From positions 45,881,979 through 45,945,978 of the forward strand of contig OX393557.1 in assembly GCA_947650365.1 (NCBI GenBank): a DNA stretch of 64,000 nucleotides. The letters are read 5' to 3'. A program made the position numbers and the translations under genes. This DNA is from Chamaelirium japonicum (lineage: Eukaryota; Streptophyta; Magnoliopsida; Liliales; Melanthiaceae). Under the pieces are notes generated by a model. The model saw only the letters and a list, made by a program, of their open reading frames with translations, was not told the DNA's origin and did not search any database. Below, in pieces: positions 50,156 to 62,484 of the stretch (position 1 is the first letter of the stretch; every line of letters begins with the position of its first letter).

Positions 50156-51774
50156 CCTGACCAGGAAAGAGTTTAGCCGAAGAGGGTAGAGCTGTAGAAG
50201 ACAGGATTTTATTATAGGGAATGTTAGGATTGATGTGTTCTAAGCTTGTAAAACTTTAAGTTTTGGTCTAATAAAGATTGATAGTTATTAATATATATGA
50301 GATGCATATAGGTGCGTAACATAGTTACGTGTTCTTTAGAGAACAGAGAGCCATGGTTATATGGTAGTCCACTGAGTTGAAGACTAAGTGGATTGGTCCC
50401 GTATAACCTAAATATGTTCGCAGCTATGATCAGGTTGGTCGCCTCATCATGATAAGCTGTTGGCGATGACAGTTCATGGGATGTCTTCACCATGGTCATC
50501 ACCAGGCACAGTGTCTGTGGCTGAACGGAACTAACACGGTGTACAGATCAGTGAGCAGACACTGGTACACTAAGCCGTGTTTCTGCTTAGGATAAAACGG
50601 TCCTAAACCCTGAGGAACCACGACTGATGGACTAACCAGTTGCGTGGTGCTTTGGCGCACCAATGTGTGAGGGTCCATATGCAGTGATCCAAAACCACGG
50701 TGTACTGGGTTACCCGGCTGGCGTTGCATTAGCGTGTCACTCCTGCAGGCCATCCACACCCCTGATGGGAGGTGCGTTCCTTGGTGTGACTTACACTGTA
50801 CCAAACCCAGGCCTGGTGGTCATCAGTTTGACTGTTGACCGGGTTCGATTACTCGACGGGATAATCAGAGGTACGATGTATAGGTCAACCTGGAAGGAAC
50901 CAAGTCATATGATCATTCGAGTCTGACGGTAGTCTTCACCGCTCGAAGTGAATCATGGCATCAAGTGGAGGGACAGCGGGTTTACCACTACTAAGCGGAG
51001 AGCAGGGGTATGATGGAGAACATAGTAAGTCTGGGTGAATTGGAGTGCAGCCTGCGTCGCACTCTGGGTGGCTACGCAGGTTAACTCGAGCTCAGAGGAT
51101 CGATGGTACACTCGGGTAGTGTGTCGATCGAGCTTGAGTTGGAAGCCATGAACCCCGGTCCCTGATGGTTCCACCTTATCAACATTATGTACGGTTCTTG
51201 AACCGTCTCCTCGGAACACCATAAGCATTAGGAGGAAGAAAGAAGTATACGCTCCGTGTGTGCTTGGCACTAGAGCACGGTAGATGCGTAACTACATACG
51301 AGTACTAAGGGTTGAGCCCGAGACTAGTGCGGAGTCGCATGTAGTAATCCCTAGCCATAAGTGAACTTCGCTGCATAGGTGCGATGCACCGGGGTATGTT
51401 GCGAGTTGACTAGTTGACTTTGCTAGAGGCACCCTCCGGTGGCCTCAGTTAATAGTAGGTAACTAGTAAAGATCACTTAGGAAGTGGCCGCTAGGTATCG
51501 CACGCTAGAAATGGTCAAAATGAGGCATCAGGGCGTTTTGGTAAAAACCTTACTCTGCCGGACCTCACTGTTGGCCGACCCTAGTAGTGAGGCACCTTGC
51601 TAGGGCCGGCCCTATGATGTAGGGATAAGAATCCCTCATCTATAGGGCCGGCCATATAGATAGGGATGGGGCGATAAAAACGGATAAAGTCGAGCCCTAA
51701 AAAGTATGAAAACGGATAAATACGCAGAGAGATAAAAAGGAGATAATGGAGAGATAATGAGAGGGGGTCATTAT

Positions 51775-51800
51775 CCCCTTGGATCCTTATCCAAGGGGGT
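51775..51800. promoter_or_regulatory. hairpin palindrome upstream of LTR TATA box
   Basis: CCCCTTGGAT and ATCCAAGGGG flank CCTT, lying about 12-30 bp upstream of the TATA box. It is repeated in the 3' LTR (about 60401-60425). It could be a promoter element; the function is not known. Confidence 0.6.
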
Positions 51801-51810
51801 TGGCCGGCCC

Positions 51811-51819
51811 TATAAAAGG
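51811..51819 (+). promoter_or_regulatory. LTR TATA box
   Basis: TATAAAAGG within GGCCCTATAAAAGGACC. It predicts a transcription start about 30 bp downstream (U3/R boundary). The 3' LTR copy is at 60437. Confidence 0.75.
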
Positions 51820-52359
51820 ACCTATGGGGCGCCGGCCCCATGTGCTAAGAAAATCCGAACCCCCCCTCCTCATCTCTCTAGTTCTCTCCCGTTTCATCTC
51901 CCGTTTCCCGCTTGCTACTTCGTCTTCCTCGCGTGGAGTTCTGAAGAAGAAGAAGGGTCGTTCTTCGGAGGCACTCAGAGATCCGAGAGCGACGTTCCGT
52001 GCATCGTGTGAGATCGGGTGAACAAGAAGGCAACATCTCCATTCGTACCATCGGCATCTTCGCGAACGATCTTCCGTCTCCATCGACAAAGAAGACAATT
52101 CACCGCGGTTAAAAGATCCGTACGAAAGGTATGTGTAATCTAACATGTAGATCTAGCGAGCATTATGATTTGCATGCATGCTAGTTAATCATTACGCTAG
52201 ATTGCCGTTAGGGGTTTTCGATTCTCGTGCATACACATGCACACATATGTAGATTAGTTTCTATGAAAATTTAAATAGTGTAACGTGCACCATGAACGGT
52301 CTTTCGACCGCCAAATCGCTTCCGCTGCGAGCCTCTGATCCGGATTAACTTCCAACAAT

Positions 52360-52373
52360 TGGTATCAAAGCCA
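52360..52373 (+). promoter_or_regulatory. primer-binding site (initiator-Met tRNA)
   Basis: TGGTATCAAAGCCA, two bases after the 5' LTR, one mismatch from the canonical TGGTATCAGAGCC. Confidence 0.88.
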
Positions 52374-53713
52374 CATTAGTGGTGTGCGTTTCACGTTTTT
52401 TCATGAAGCTAACATGTGTGCGCATGATGAATGCGTGAGATCATCGGGGTTCTTACGCTTAGATCATGCATATGTATAGATTGTGCTTGTTCTATTAATC
52501 ATTCTTGCAGGGCGCCGCTATAAAAATCTAGATCTATGCTTTGTGCTTGCTACCGGGGGTCGGACCCCGAGTTAGCAAATGTCTGGATTTGCTTTCTATG
52601 TGTGGATTTGTAATTGAGCCGTAGATTGGGCGAGTGATGGGGGTTGACCATCCTCGGTTTCCCATGGCTTTTTCCTAGGTGTGTTTTCTTTTCTTTCTAG
52701 GAAATTGTGTACGACCGAGCACTTGCTCGTAGCGTACTAGACTTTTTCAGTTACAGATCGAGAAGAAAGATGTGCCAAAGAAATCCACCATCGGGAGCGG
52801 AAGCGGAACCCTGGAGGATGAAGACGATCCGGCAAAGTGTTTGCAAGCGCGACGAAGGAGCCAGACCGAGGAACCTTGCGAAGAAAGCTAGAGGCCTACG
52901 CTGTGCTAATTAGGTTCAGGGGTCGGACCCTGAACTTAATTCAGTTTTAATGGTTGCTTTCTTTAATTAGTTCTTTATGCTTCATATCGAATCCCGATAA
53001 GATAATATGATTATCAGTTTTCAGAGGGATGCTTTTCCCCTCCGGTCCAAGCGACTGTTTGAGGTTAGGATCCCGCTAGATGACGCCTATTATTTAGTTG
53101 ACTTTTGATGTTAGTGGGATCCCATCACATATGGTTATGCCACCATTAGGAGAGCACCCGACTAGTCGGGTGTGCCTATTTGGCCAGCATCGAAATCAAA
53201 GATAAGATGGAGATCCATTGAACATCAATTGTCAAATCTATAATCAAGGCGCCATGACTAGTGGGAGTCCTTTCCAGTGAGTCTGACTCTAGGATTAGCT
53301 CCAGAGCATTAGCGTGATAACCAATTTTGCAAAGCATCGATATTCTTGGAATATGTAATGTGACCCTTGAATGGAGAAATCCACTTGAGGCAGGGACTAT
53401 GATATTCCGAGAGTGATTAATGCTAGGCGAAGGACTTGAACGCTAGTGGGAGCATGGTGTGACCAGGGTCTAGTATTTAGGAGGTCGCTATCTTTGCATT
53501 TGCATAAATTCATACTCGTAAAATAATCCTCAGAATTATAAGGGATGCAAGAGAGGACTTTTATAAGATCCTCTGGCCTCCACGGCCAGTCGTTTTGTGT
53601 TTGGGTGGGGATGCATAACTTCACACCCCCTAGGGTGGGAGCTGTGTATTTCCATGCCAAATTACTTAATGACCTCCCTGAGGATATGGCGATTACGGGG
53701 CCAGGAGAGAAGG
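52374..53713 (+). other. copia leader, part 1
   Basis: Long non-coding leader between primer site and gag. A 68-codon frame (52707-52913) has no recognised domain. The phrase GGGGGTCGGACCC..GAGTTAGC at about 52553 and AGGGGTCGGACCCTGAACTTA at about 52919 is repeated. Confidence 0.55.
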
Positions 53714-54477
53714 TGTAACATCCGCCCCAAACACACAAGATATTGTCCGCTCTGCCCGTGCCCGCACGAGAACTTCCCAGGGAGGTCACCCATCTTAGGA
53801 CTGCTCTCGCCCGAGCACGCTTAACTACGGAGTTCTTACGAAATTCGTAGCGGCGCACGACTTTAAAACGCGTCTTCTATGTTTGGGAGGGAAAATTATA
53901 TAAGTAGCTCAGGATCTCCTTCTCTCCAGGCGATGTGGAGCTAACTCATGGCCTTGTACACCTCACCTCACCTCACCTCACCTCATCCATCTTGGTATTC
54001 CCGCCTCAGGAGTCTTGGCTCTTGGCTATTGGCCTATTGGATCTTGGTCGTCACAATCCACCCCCCTTAGGGCTACACGTCCTCGTGTAGGGTTAGACCC
54101 CCCCATCCCGAGGAGAACCGGCTCTGATACCATTTTGTAGCATCCGCCCCAAACACACAAGATATTGTCCGCTCTGCCCGTGCCCGCACGAGAACTTCCC
54201 AGGGAGGTCACCCATCCTAGGACTGCTCTCGCCCGAGCACGCTTAACTACGGAGTTCTTACGAAATTCGTAGCGGCGCACGGCTTTAAAACGCGTCTTCT
54301 ATGTTTGGGAGGGGAAATTATATAAGTAGCTCAGGATCTCCTTCTCTCCAGGCGATGTGGGGCTAACTCATGGCCTTGTACACCTCACCTCACCTCACCT
54401 CACCTCATCCATCTTGGCATTCCCGCCTCAGGAGTCTTGGCTCTTGGCTATTGGCCTATTGGATCTTGGTCGTCACA
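53714..54477 (-). mobile_element. Cassandra TRIM, complete, nested in copia leader
   Basis: A 764-bp antisense element. The LTRs are 53714-54055 and 54136-54477, both 342 bp and differing at about six positions, all transitions by eye. The interior (54056-54135) carries, in antisense, the primer site (complement of GGCTCTGATACCA) and polypurine tract. The perfect 5-bp TSD GAAGG is at 53709-53713 and 54478-54482. Each LTR includes a 5S-like block (about 53763-53860 and 54185-54282), better preserved than in the copy at 1296. In reverse the second reads AGTTAAGCGTGCTCGGGCG and GGATGGGTGACCTCCC. Confidence 0.95.
54136..54477 (-). repeat. Cassandra LTR (5' LTR in element orientation)
   Basis: In reverse orientation it starts TGTGACGACCAAGATCC and ends GGGCGGATGCTACA, followed by the primer site. 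Contains the intact-looking 5S-like block. Confidence 0.9.
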
Positions 54478-54873
54478 GAAGGGCTTTTCATCCCACCCTA
54501 GTGGGGGCCGCATGAACTCCCGTGTCGTAATTGCTTAGGCTCGTAGGTAAGCATCCTAAGTACACGTGAGGTATTCGTTGCGAAGACAACGATGATCACG
54601 TGGTACTGGTCAAAAGATAACCATGGTCCATCACAGCCCTTAGTTGGCAGATTTGGATAGGGTCAAGGAAAAGGCCCGTGTAAGCGGATTGACGTTGTAT
54701 GATGCCCCCTAGGGCAGGTACAGTCGATTCCGAGATCTTACATACATGGTTAATTAATCCATGATAATGACTTCGCTTGAGGGTAGCGTTGACATATGGA
54801 TATAATTAGCTTGTTTTAAAAATCCATAAAATAAGTTTTTAATGCATACTCATTTTTCAATCTTTATTTTCAG
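54478..54873 (+). other. copia leader, part 2
   Basis: Continuation of the non-coding leader after the nested Cassandra, up to the gag ATG at 54874. No other feature was seen. Confidence 0.55.
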
Positions 54874-57800
54874 ATGACTAAGTTAGACCCCCTGTCCGCT
54901 ATCCTAAATGACCACAAACTTACCGGTCCCAACTATGAGGACTGGAAGCGCAACCTGTACCTGGTCCTAAGGATTGGGAAACATATGACAGCCCTTAATG
55001 ACCCTGAGCCAGATTTGCCAGGACCCAATGCCACAGAGGCACAGTTAAAGGCATTCACTGACTGGAAGGAATCTAATGAGATATGTAAATGCTATATTAT
55101 AACATCCTTGCAAACAACTCTGCAGAAGCAAGTCGAGGAGATGCCCGACGCTTCTGACATGATGTTGTACTTGAAGGAGATGTTTGAAGGTCACAATCGC
55201 GTTACGCGATACCTTACCATCAAGAAACTCGTCGGCACTAAGATGTCCAATGGGACGCTGGTTCGGAAACACATGATGAAAATGTTTGGGTTCCAGAACG
55301 AACTAGCTATCATGGACATTGTGCTAGAAGGCGAGGTGATGACAGACATCTTCCTCTCGTCACTGTCTGGAGCCTTTGAAGGCTTTGTCACCAACTTTAA
55401 TTTGAACAAGTTGGCTATGACAAATGCAGAGCTTCTGGGAGCTCTCCAGGCAGCTGAGGATGGCTTCAAGCAGAAGGGCGAAGCACTTCACGTGCAACGC
55501 AGATCCTTCAAGAAGCCTGGTAAACCTCAGGGCAAGAAACATAAAAAGAAACCTAAGTCACTGTCTGTGCAGGACTCTGCTGGGGCCTCTGGGTCTGGAG
55601 AATCAAAGAAACCGAGCACGAAGTGCTTCCGGTGTGGCCAGAAGGGTCATTGGAAGAAGGACTGCAAGAAGCCTCAGAATGCTGGTGAAGATAATCTACA
55701 ACTCTTAGTTGTTGAATCATTTCTTTCAAGTAATAGTACTTTTGCTAGTTGGATTGTGGATTCTGGATCCACTAACCATGCCTGTAACTCTCTTCAGGGG
55801 TTTCGGGAAAGCAGAAGATTGCTTGATGGAGAGGTGACCTTGAGCATGGGAACTGAGGCCGTGGCTGTTGCTGAAGCTATTGGAGACGTTAATCTTAGTT
55901 TTTCGAATAATAAGACTTTGACTCTTAGAGATGTCTTTTATGTACCGTCCTTGAGACGTAACTTAATTTCTGTTTCTTCTTTAGTTAATGAAGGTTATTC
56001 AGTTTATTTTGATGCTTCTGGTGTGTCGTTTAAACTGAATGGAACTTTTATAAGAGGAATGGTTCAGAATCATCTCTATGTTGTAAGTCCTAAATTTAAA
56101 AAAGATAACATAATAACTTCAGCATTTAATGTTAATTCATCTAAGCGTAAGAATCCTTCGGAAAATTTAACCCACCTGTGGCACTTACGACTTGGGCATA
56201 TTGCCTTAGACAGGATCCATAGAATGGTGAAGGCCGGGCTTCTGGAAACAGATCCTACGGAGATCCTTCCCACCTGTGAATCCTGCCTGGAAGGCAAGAT
56301 GACCAAGAGGTCTTTTAAAGGCAAAGTAGTAAGAGCCACTGAGGTATTAGAGTTAATCCATTCAGATGTGTGTGGACCCATGAACGTCAAGGCGATAGGA
56401 GGCCATGAGTACTTCATCACTTTCATTGATGATTACTCAAGATATGGTTACATTTACCTGATGCATCGGAAGTCGGAATCCTTTGACATGTTCAAAGAGT
56501 TCAGGCTGAAGTAGAAAAGCAGACAGGTAAATATATAAAAAACCTTCGATCTGATCGAGGAGGTGAATACCTATCTGACGAGTTCCTAGGGTATTTGGTG
56601 GAGCATGGAATAAAATCCCAGTTAACTGCTCCAGGTACCCCACAACAGAATGGAGTTTCCGAGAGAAGGAATCGAACCTTGTTGGACATGGTTCGTAGCA
56701 TGATGAGTTACGCCAGTTTACCAATGACCTTTTGGGGATATGCCCTACAAACAGCAGTTTATATTCTGAATCACGTTCCGTCTAAGTCAGTGCCTCAGAC
56801 CCCTAGAGAACTGTGGTCAAAGCGAAAGTCATTACTACAGCATTTCAGAATATGGGGATGCCCTGCACATGTGCGAAGGGATAAGAGGGAAAAGATGGAA
56901 TCTAAAACCAGAGTATGCTTATTTGTAGGGTATTCTAAGGAGACCAAAGGTGGTCTATTTTATGATCCTGAGGAAAAGAAGGTGATCGTTTCTACGAACG
57001 CCTATTTCCTAGAACAGGATTATATTGTGGACCACAAACCTACTAGTAAGGTAATTCTTGATGAACTGCTGGGTACTAGTTCAGATAGCGCATCCGAAAG
57101 CATAGTGGGAGCTGACATTACAGATAATAATGTACCAGATACTGTAGAAGCTGTTAATCCTGTAACACCACCACCACCTCGTCGCAGTGGGAGAAACATC
57201 AGAGCTCCTGACAGATACTATGGAGAAACCTTATTGATTGATCCAGAGGGTCAGGAGGATGACCCACTGAGCTACGATGAGGCAGTGGGAGCTTCTGACA
57301 GCTCTGATTGGCAAAAGGCTATGGAGGCAGAAATTGCATCAATGTCCCATAACGCTGTCTGGACTCTTGTTACACCATCATCCAATATTAAACCTATTGG
57401 GTGTAAGTGGGTGTATAAAAGGAAGAGAGGATCTGATGGATCAATTGAGACTTATAAAGCTAGATTAGTTACCAAGGGTTATACCCAGAGAGAAGGAATC
57501 GACTTTGACAAAACCTTCTCGTCGGTAGCTATGATAAAGTCTATTCGGATCCTCCTATCCATTGCAGCCCATTATGACTGGGAGATCTGGCAAATGGATG
57601 TCAAGACAGCATTCCTTAACGGGAATTTGGAAGAAGACATTTATATGATGCAGCCACCAGGTTTTGAGTCAGAGGGTCAGGAACATCTAGTTTGCAAGTT
57701 GCAGAAGTTCATTTATGGACTAAAGCAAGCATCTAGAAGTTGGAACATCCGTTTTGATCAGGCAATCCAGTCATATGGATTTACTCAAAACGAGGATGAA

Positions 57801-58835
57801 CCATGTGTATACAAGAGGAGTGATAAGACTACAGTGATATATTTGATACTTTACGTAGACGATATTCTACTCATTGGGAATGATGTAGGAACATTGTCAA
57901 CGGTAAAGGTCTGGTTGTCAACACAGTTCGATATAAAAGACCTAGGTGAAGCGAGTTATGTTTTGGGGATCAAGGTAACACGTGATCGCCAGAACAGGAT
58001 TCTCTCGCTATCACAGGCTGCGTATATAGATAAGGTTATGGCTAGATTTGACATGCAAAACCCCAAGAAGGGTTTTGTGCCATTTAGACATGGCATAAAA
58101 CTGTCTAAGGATCAATGTCCTAAGAGACCTGAGGAGAGAGCAGAAATGCAGAAGATACCTTATGATTCGGCATTAGGTAGTCTAATGTATGCTATGCATT
58201 GTACAAGGCCTGATATCTGTTTCGCAGTAGGAATGATGGGTCGGTTTCAGTCGAATCCGGGTCCAGATCACTGGACAGCTGTGAAGTGTATACTCAAGTA
58301 CCTTCGTAGAACAAGGCACTATGAGTTGGTTTACACTGGACAAGAACTGACGCCGATTGGATATACAGATTCTGACTTTATGTCAGATTTGAAATCCAGG
58401 AAATCGACATCAGGTTTTGTGTTTATGTTAGGGAAAACAGCGGTTAGTTGGCAGAGTGTGAAGCAGAAATGCATCGCAGACTCTACCACAGAGGCTGAGT
58501 ACGTTGCAGCGTGCGAGGCAGCCAAAGAGGCGGTATGGCTCAAGAAATTCCTTACGGATTTGGGGTGCGTACCAGAGGCCCAGTTACCTATTGTGCTTTA
58601 CTGCGACAATAGTGGGGCGGTAGCACAAGCAAAGGAGCCAAGACATCACCAAAAGGGGAAGCACATTGAGCGCAAGTTCCACTTGATTCGGCAGGTTCAA
58701 AAGCAAGGGCGAGTAGCGGTGACACAGATTGCATCTACAGATAATGTTGCTGATCCTTTCACAAAGGCAATACCTACCAAGGCATTCGAGCGACATGTGG
58801 ACGCGATGGGAGTCAAAACCGTTTTGCTTCGCTAG
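54874..58835 (+). pseudogene. copia gag-pol polyprotein, one frameshift
   Basis: From the ATG at 54874 the polyprotein contains gag (about residues 1-250), a CCHC knuckle CFRCGQKGHWKKDC (from residue 251), protease active site WIVDSGSTNHAC (Asp about 296), GAG-pre-integrase zinc region (HLWHLRLGH, CESCLEGKM), and the integrase core beginning HSDVCGPM and FIDDYSRYGY. One base is missing near 56502, creating TAG at 56512-56514. The rest continues in the next frame to 58835: integrase RSDRGGEYL and [14 protein letters not shown], reverse transcriptase with [11 protein letters not shown] and catalytic [11 protein letters not shown] (57852), and RNase H with [17 protein letters not shown] and LYCDNSGA. 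Catalytic residues are otherwise intact. The break makes this copy defective unless bypassed. Confidence 0.93.
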
Positions 58836-58838
58836 ACC

Positions 58839-58849
58839 AAGTGGGAGAT
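58839..58849 (+). promoter_or_regulatory. polypurine tract
   Basis: AAGTGGGAGA-type purine run directly before the 3' LTR. It primes plus-strand DNA synthesis in LTR elements. Confidence 0.85.
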
Positions 58850-60984
58850 TGTTAGGATTGATGTGTTCTAAGCTTGTAAAACTTTAAGTTTTGGTCTAAT
58901 AAAGATTGATAGTTATTAATATATATGAGATGCATATAGGTGCGTAACATAGTTACGTGTTCTTTAGAGAACAGAGAGCCATGGTTATATGGTAGTCCAC
59001 TGAGTTGAAGACTAAGTGGATTGGTCCCGTATAACCTAAATATGTTCGCAGCTATGATCAGGTTGGTCGCCTCATCATGATAAGCTGTTGGCGATGACAG
59101 TTCATGGGATGTCTTCACCATGGTCATCACCAGGCACAGTGTCTGTGGCTGAACGGAACTAACACGGTGTACAGATCAGTGAGCAGACACTGGTACACTA
59201 AGCCGTGTTTCTGCTTAGGGTAAAACGGTCCTAAACCCTGAGGAACCACGACTGATGGACTAACCAGTTGCGTGGTGCTTTGGCGCACCAATGTGTGAGG
59301 GTCCATATGCAGTGATCCAAAACCACGGTGTACTGGGTTACCCGGCTGGCGTTGCATTAGCGTGTCACTCCTGCAGGCTATCCACACCCCTGATGGAAGG
59401 TGCGTTCCTTGGTGTGACTTACACTGTACCAAACCCAGGCCTGGTGGTCATCAGTTTGACTGTTGACCGGGTTCGATTACTCGACGGGGTAATCAGAGGT
59501 ACGATGTATAGGTCAACCTGGAAGGAACTAAGTCATATGATCATTCGAGTCTGACGGTAGTCTTCACCGCTCGAAGTGAATCATGGCATCAAGTGGAGGG
59601 ACAGCGGGTTTACCACTACTAAGCGGAGAGCAGGGGTATGATGGAGAACATAGTAAGTCTGGGTGAATTGGAGTGCAGCCTGCGTCGCACTCTGGGTGGC
59701 TACGCAGGTTAACTCGAGCTCAGAGGATCGATGGTACACTCGGGTAGTGTGTCGATCGAGCTTGAGTTGGAAGCCATGAACCCCGGTCCCTGATGGTTCC
59801 ACCTTATCAACATTATGTACGGTTCTTGAACCGTCTCCTCGGAACACCATAAGCATTAGGAGGAAGAAAGAAGTATACGCTCCGTGTGTGCTTGGCACTA
59901 GAGCACGGTAGATGCGTAACTACATACGAGTACTAAGGGTTGAGCCCGAGACTAGTGCGGAGTCGCATGTAGTAATCCCTAGCCATAAGTGAACTTCGCT
60001 GCATAGGTGCGATGCACCGGGGTATGTTGCGAGTTGACTAGTTGACTTTGCTAGAGGCACCCTCCGGTGGCCTCAGTTAATAGTAGGTAACTAGTAAAGA
60101 TCACTTAGGAAGTGGCCGCTAGGTATCGCACGCTAGAAATGGTCAAAATGAGGCATCAGGGCGTTTTGGTAAAAACCTCACTCTGCCGGACCTCACTGTT
60201 GGCCGACCCTAGTAGTGAGGCACCTTGCTAGGGTCGGCCCTATGATGTAGGGATAAGAATCCCTCATCTATAGGGCCGGCTATATAGATAGGGATGGGGC
60301 GATAAAAACGAATAAAGTCGAGCCCTAAAAAGTATGAAAACGGATAAATACGCAGAGATAAAAAGGAGATAATGGAGAGATAATGAGAGGGGGTCATTAT
60401 CCCCTTGGATCCTTATCCAAGGGGGTTGGTCGGCCCTATAAAAGGACCTATGGGGCGCCGGCCCCATGTGCTAAGAAAATCCGAACCCCCCTCCTCTCAT
60501 CTCTCTAGTTCTCTCCCGTTTCATCTCTCGTTTCCCGCTTGTTACTTCGTCTTCCTCGCGTGGAGTTCTGAAGAAGGAGAAGGGTCGTTCTTCGGAGGCA
60601 CTCAGAGATCCGAGAGCGACGTTCCGTGCATCATGTGAGATCGGGCGAACAAGAAGGCAACATCTCCATTCGTACCATCGGCATCTTCGCGAACGATCTT
60701 CCGTCTCCATCGACAAAGAAGACAATTCTCCGCGGTTAAAAGATCCGTACGAAAGGTATGTGTAATCTAACATGTAGATCTAGCGAGCATTATGATTTGC
60801 ATGCATGCTAGTTAATCATTACGCTAGATTGCCGTTATGGGTTTTCGATTCTCGTGCATACACATGCACACATATGTAGATTAGTTTCTATGAAAATTTA
60901 AATAGTGTAACGTGCACCATGAACGGTCTTTCGACCGCCAAATCGCTTCCACTGCGAGCCTCTGACCCGGATTAACTTCCAACA
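58850..60984 (+). repeat. copia 3' LTR, 2135 bp
   Basis: Near-identical to 50222-52357. Visible differences include two 2-bp indels (near 60356 and 60494) and about 20 mostly transition substitutions. It ends 401 bp before the ARPC3 stop codon. Confidence 0.95.
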
Positions 60985-61385
60985 GAAAAATGCATTCATA
61001 TTTGCAGCACTAATTACATGTAAAGATTGATCTGCAAATTAAATCAATCTAAGTATGTGCCTCAAAGAGCTTCATGAAAACAAAGTTTAGGCTATTACTA
61101 TGTTTTGTATTATACTCCATCACATGCTTGAGAAACTAAAATCCTTTCAAATAAAAGCACTAACATGGCTTTCACCATATAATCAGAGTGCTCCGATGCT
61201 AACCGGACAATCAACAAAGCATCGTCGACAGGTTCATCAATGGAAAAGAGATGAGAATTGGCACATAATAGTTACCACAATTTTCTTTTTACTTGGTACA
61301 ATTGGAGAAAAATGGTTGCAAGACCAAATGGCATTAGCAACTGACCAGAAGCTTAACAGTCGCTTGGGCTCTATCGCGCGTGCTC
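60985..61385 (-). other. probable 3' UTR and flank of ARPC3
   Basis: AT-rich DNA between the copia 3' LTR and the ARPC3 stop codon. On the minus strand it should contain the ARPC3 3' UTR and polyadenylation signals, none of which is unambiguous. Confidence 0.5.
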
Positions 61386-62465
61386 CTAGGGAACGATGAT
61401 GTTCATGAACTTTCTCTTTGCAAATGCCAACCACCATTTGTTAGGAGTGCCGTTAGGTCTGTAAGCGCAGCTCAACAATCTCCCACTAGTTTCCTCCCTT
61501 ATCTGCTTCAAATAATTCTTAAACAACTCTGCAAATTCCACAAAAGAAAATGCTCACTTTTTATTGGTATCCACATAGTGGAGATATTCAATATAATCCT
61601 TCAATCTCGCTTGTAATCATGACCGGTAAAGTAAAAACTTTGTGGTAGCAGTAAAATAAAAGTAAACTTGTGGTGAAGTAGAGGTGAAGTTTCCAAAGTT
61701 TACTTTTTCAGGTCTGTATTCGACAAGTTAAAAAAAATTACTTAAGCGGTCATGTTAATATTCAACTAAAAGTCTGTGGCGGTGATGGAATAATTTGGAG
61801 TGAAAATTCTAAAATTTACTAGTATGACTTGTTGGTCACGCAGTTTAAGCTCATGTAACCAGGGATCAGCCCTCCAGTGTTCCCCTAGACTACGAAAGAG
61901 TATAGACGAAAAGGGTAAAGGGTAATTTTGGTACAGGGAATTGCATTCAACTTTGTGGCACAAATGTAAAACAAGTCGCCGAAATGAAGCCTCAATCTCA
62001 CCTGCTTCTTCACGAGACAGAGGAAGCAAAAAAAGACCCGGAAAAGGAAAACCCTCCTCTCCAGGCACAGGGACCTTCTCCAGGCCCAAGTTGATGATTG
62101 CTTTGGTCCCTACAGCAAGTGTCCTGCAACCCTCAAGACGTTTCAAGGCCACATTGATGTACAGTGTCAGGTATATAAGGAGCTTGTCTGCTGAGCTTTG
62201 AATGTCAAAGTTTCTGAAGAAGACGTTTGCCCGAAAGAATGTAATTGCTTCATCAACAATGTCGATTTTGTCTGGAAAAAATGTGTGCAAAAAAACGATT
62301 ACAAATACTTGAATGATAAGCAAAGCAGGAACAATTTTACAAGGGATGAGTAAAACCAGGATCTGAGATCGGAGCTGGGCCCTTGATATGACTTTTCAAT
62401 GGGAGAAGAGGGCAGCCGCAGGCTTTTGTAATACCCTCCTCATCAACAAAGCTAGAGTGATAAAC
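61386..62465 (-). CDS. ARPC3: ARPC3, actin-related protein 2/3 complex subunit 3
   Basis: Host gene read on the minus strand. Coding exons 62465-62357, 62271-62002 and 61528-61386 have GT-AG borders and consistent phases (0, 1, 1), giving 173 residues. With an initiator Met this makes 174, the usual plant length. Diagnostic stretches are VYHSSFVDEEGITKACGCP, DIVDEAITFFRANVFFRNFD, LLIYLTLYINVALKRLEGC, VPVPGEEGFPFPG, LKQIREETSGRLLS and GTPNKWWLAFAKRKFMN. ARPC3 (p21-Arc) is a structural subunit of the Arp2/3 complex, which nucleates branched actin filaments in the cytosol. In plant ARPC3 the ATG is expected just before the first intron here; that exon was not located. Alternatively an in-frame ATG at 62484-62482 adds five residues before the family start. 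No lesion is seen, so it is probably functional. Confidence 0.93.
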
Positions 62466-62484
62466 CTGATATACTAACACCATG

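Larger units (their letters stand above)
50222..52357 (+). repeat. copia 5' LTR, 2136 bp
   Basis: Bounded by TGTTAGG and CCAACA. Contains a TATA box (51811), upstream palindromes, and a CT-rich transcribed leader. Apparent ORFs on the minus strand recur identically in both LTRs and are not genes. Confidence 0.95.
50222..60984 (+). mobile_element. young Ty1/copia retrotransposon, 10.8 kb
   Basis: LTRs 50222-52357 and 58850-60984, each starting TGTTAGGATTGATG and ending TTCCAACA. By eye they differ at roughly 20 sites over 2.1 kb. There is a primer-site match just inside the 5' LTR (52360), a 2.5 kb leader holding an antisense Cassandra, one gag-pol frame interrupted by a single frameshift (54874-58835), and a polypurine tract (AAGTGGGAGA) before the 3' LTR. 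The expected 5-bp TSD is not identical (GGGAA on the left, GAAAA on the right). Domain order protease-integrase-RT-RNase H places it in Ty1/copia. The lineage is not resolved. Confidence 0.95.

Noticed and set aside
50224..51270. Conserved minus-strand ORFs of 92, 101 and 105 codons repeated at 58852-59898
   Set aside because: Conservation reflects recent duplication of the LTR at retrotransposition. No domain, and U3 of the LTR is the likely role.
55045..55542. Minus-strand ORFs across copia gag
   Set aside because: They are shadow frames of the plus-strand gag, which has clear motifs.
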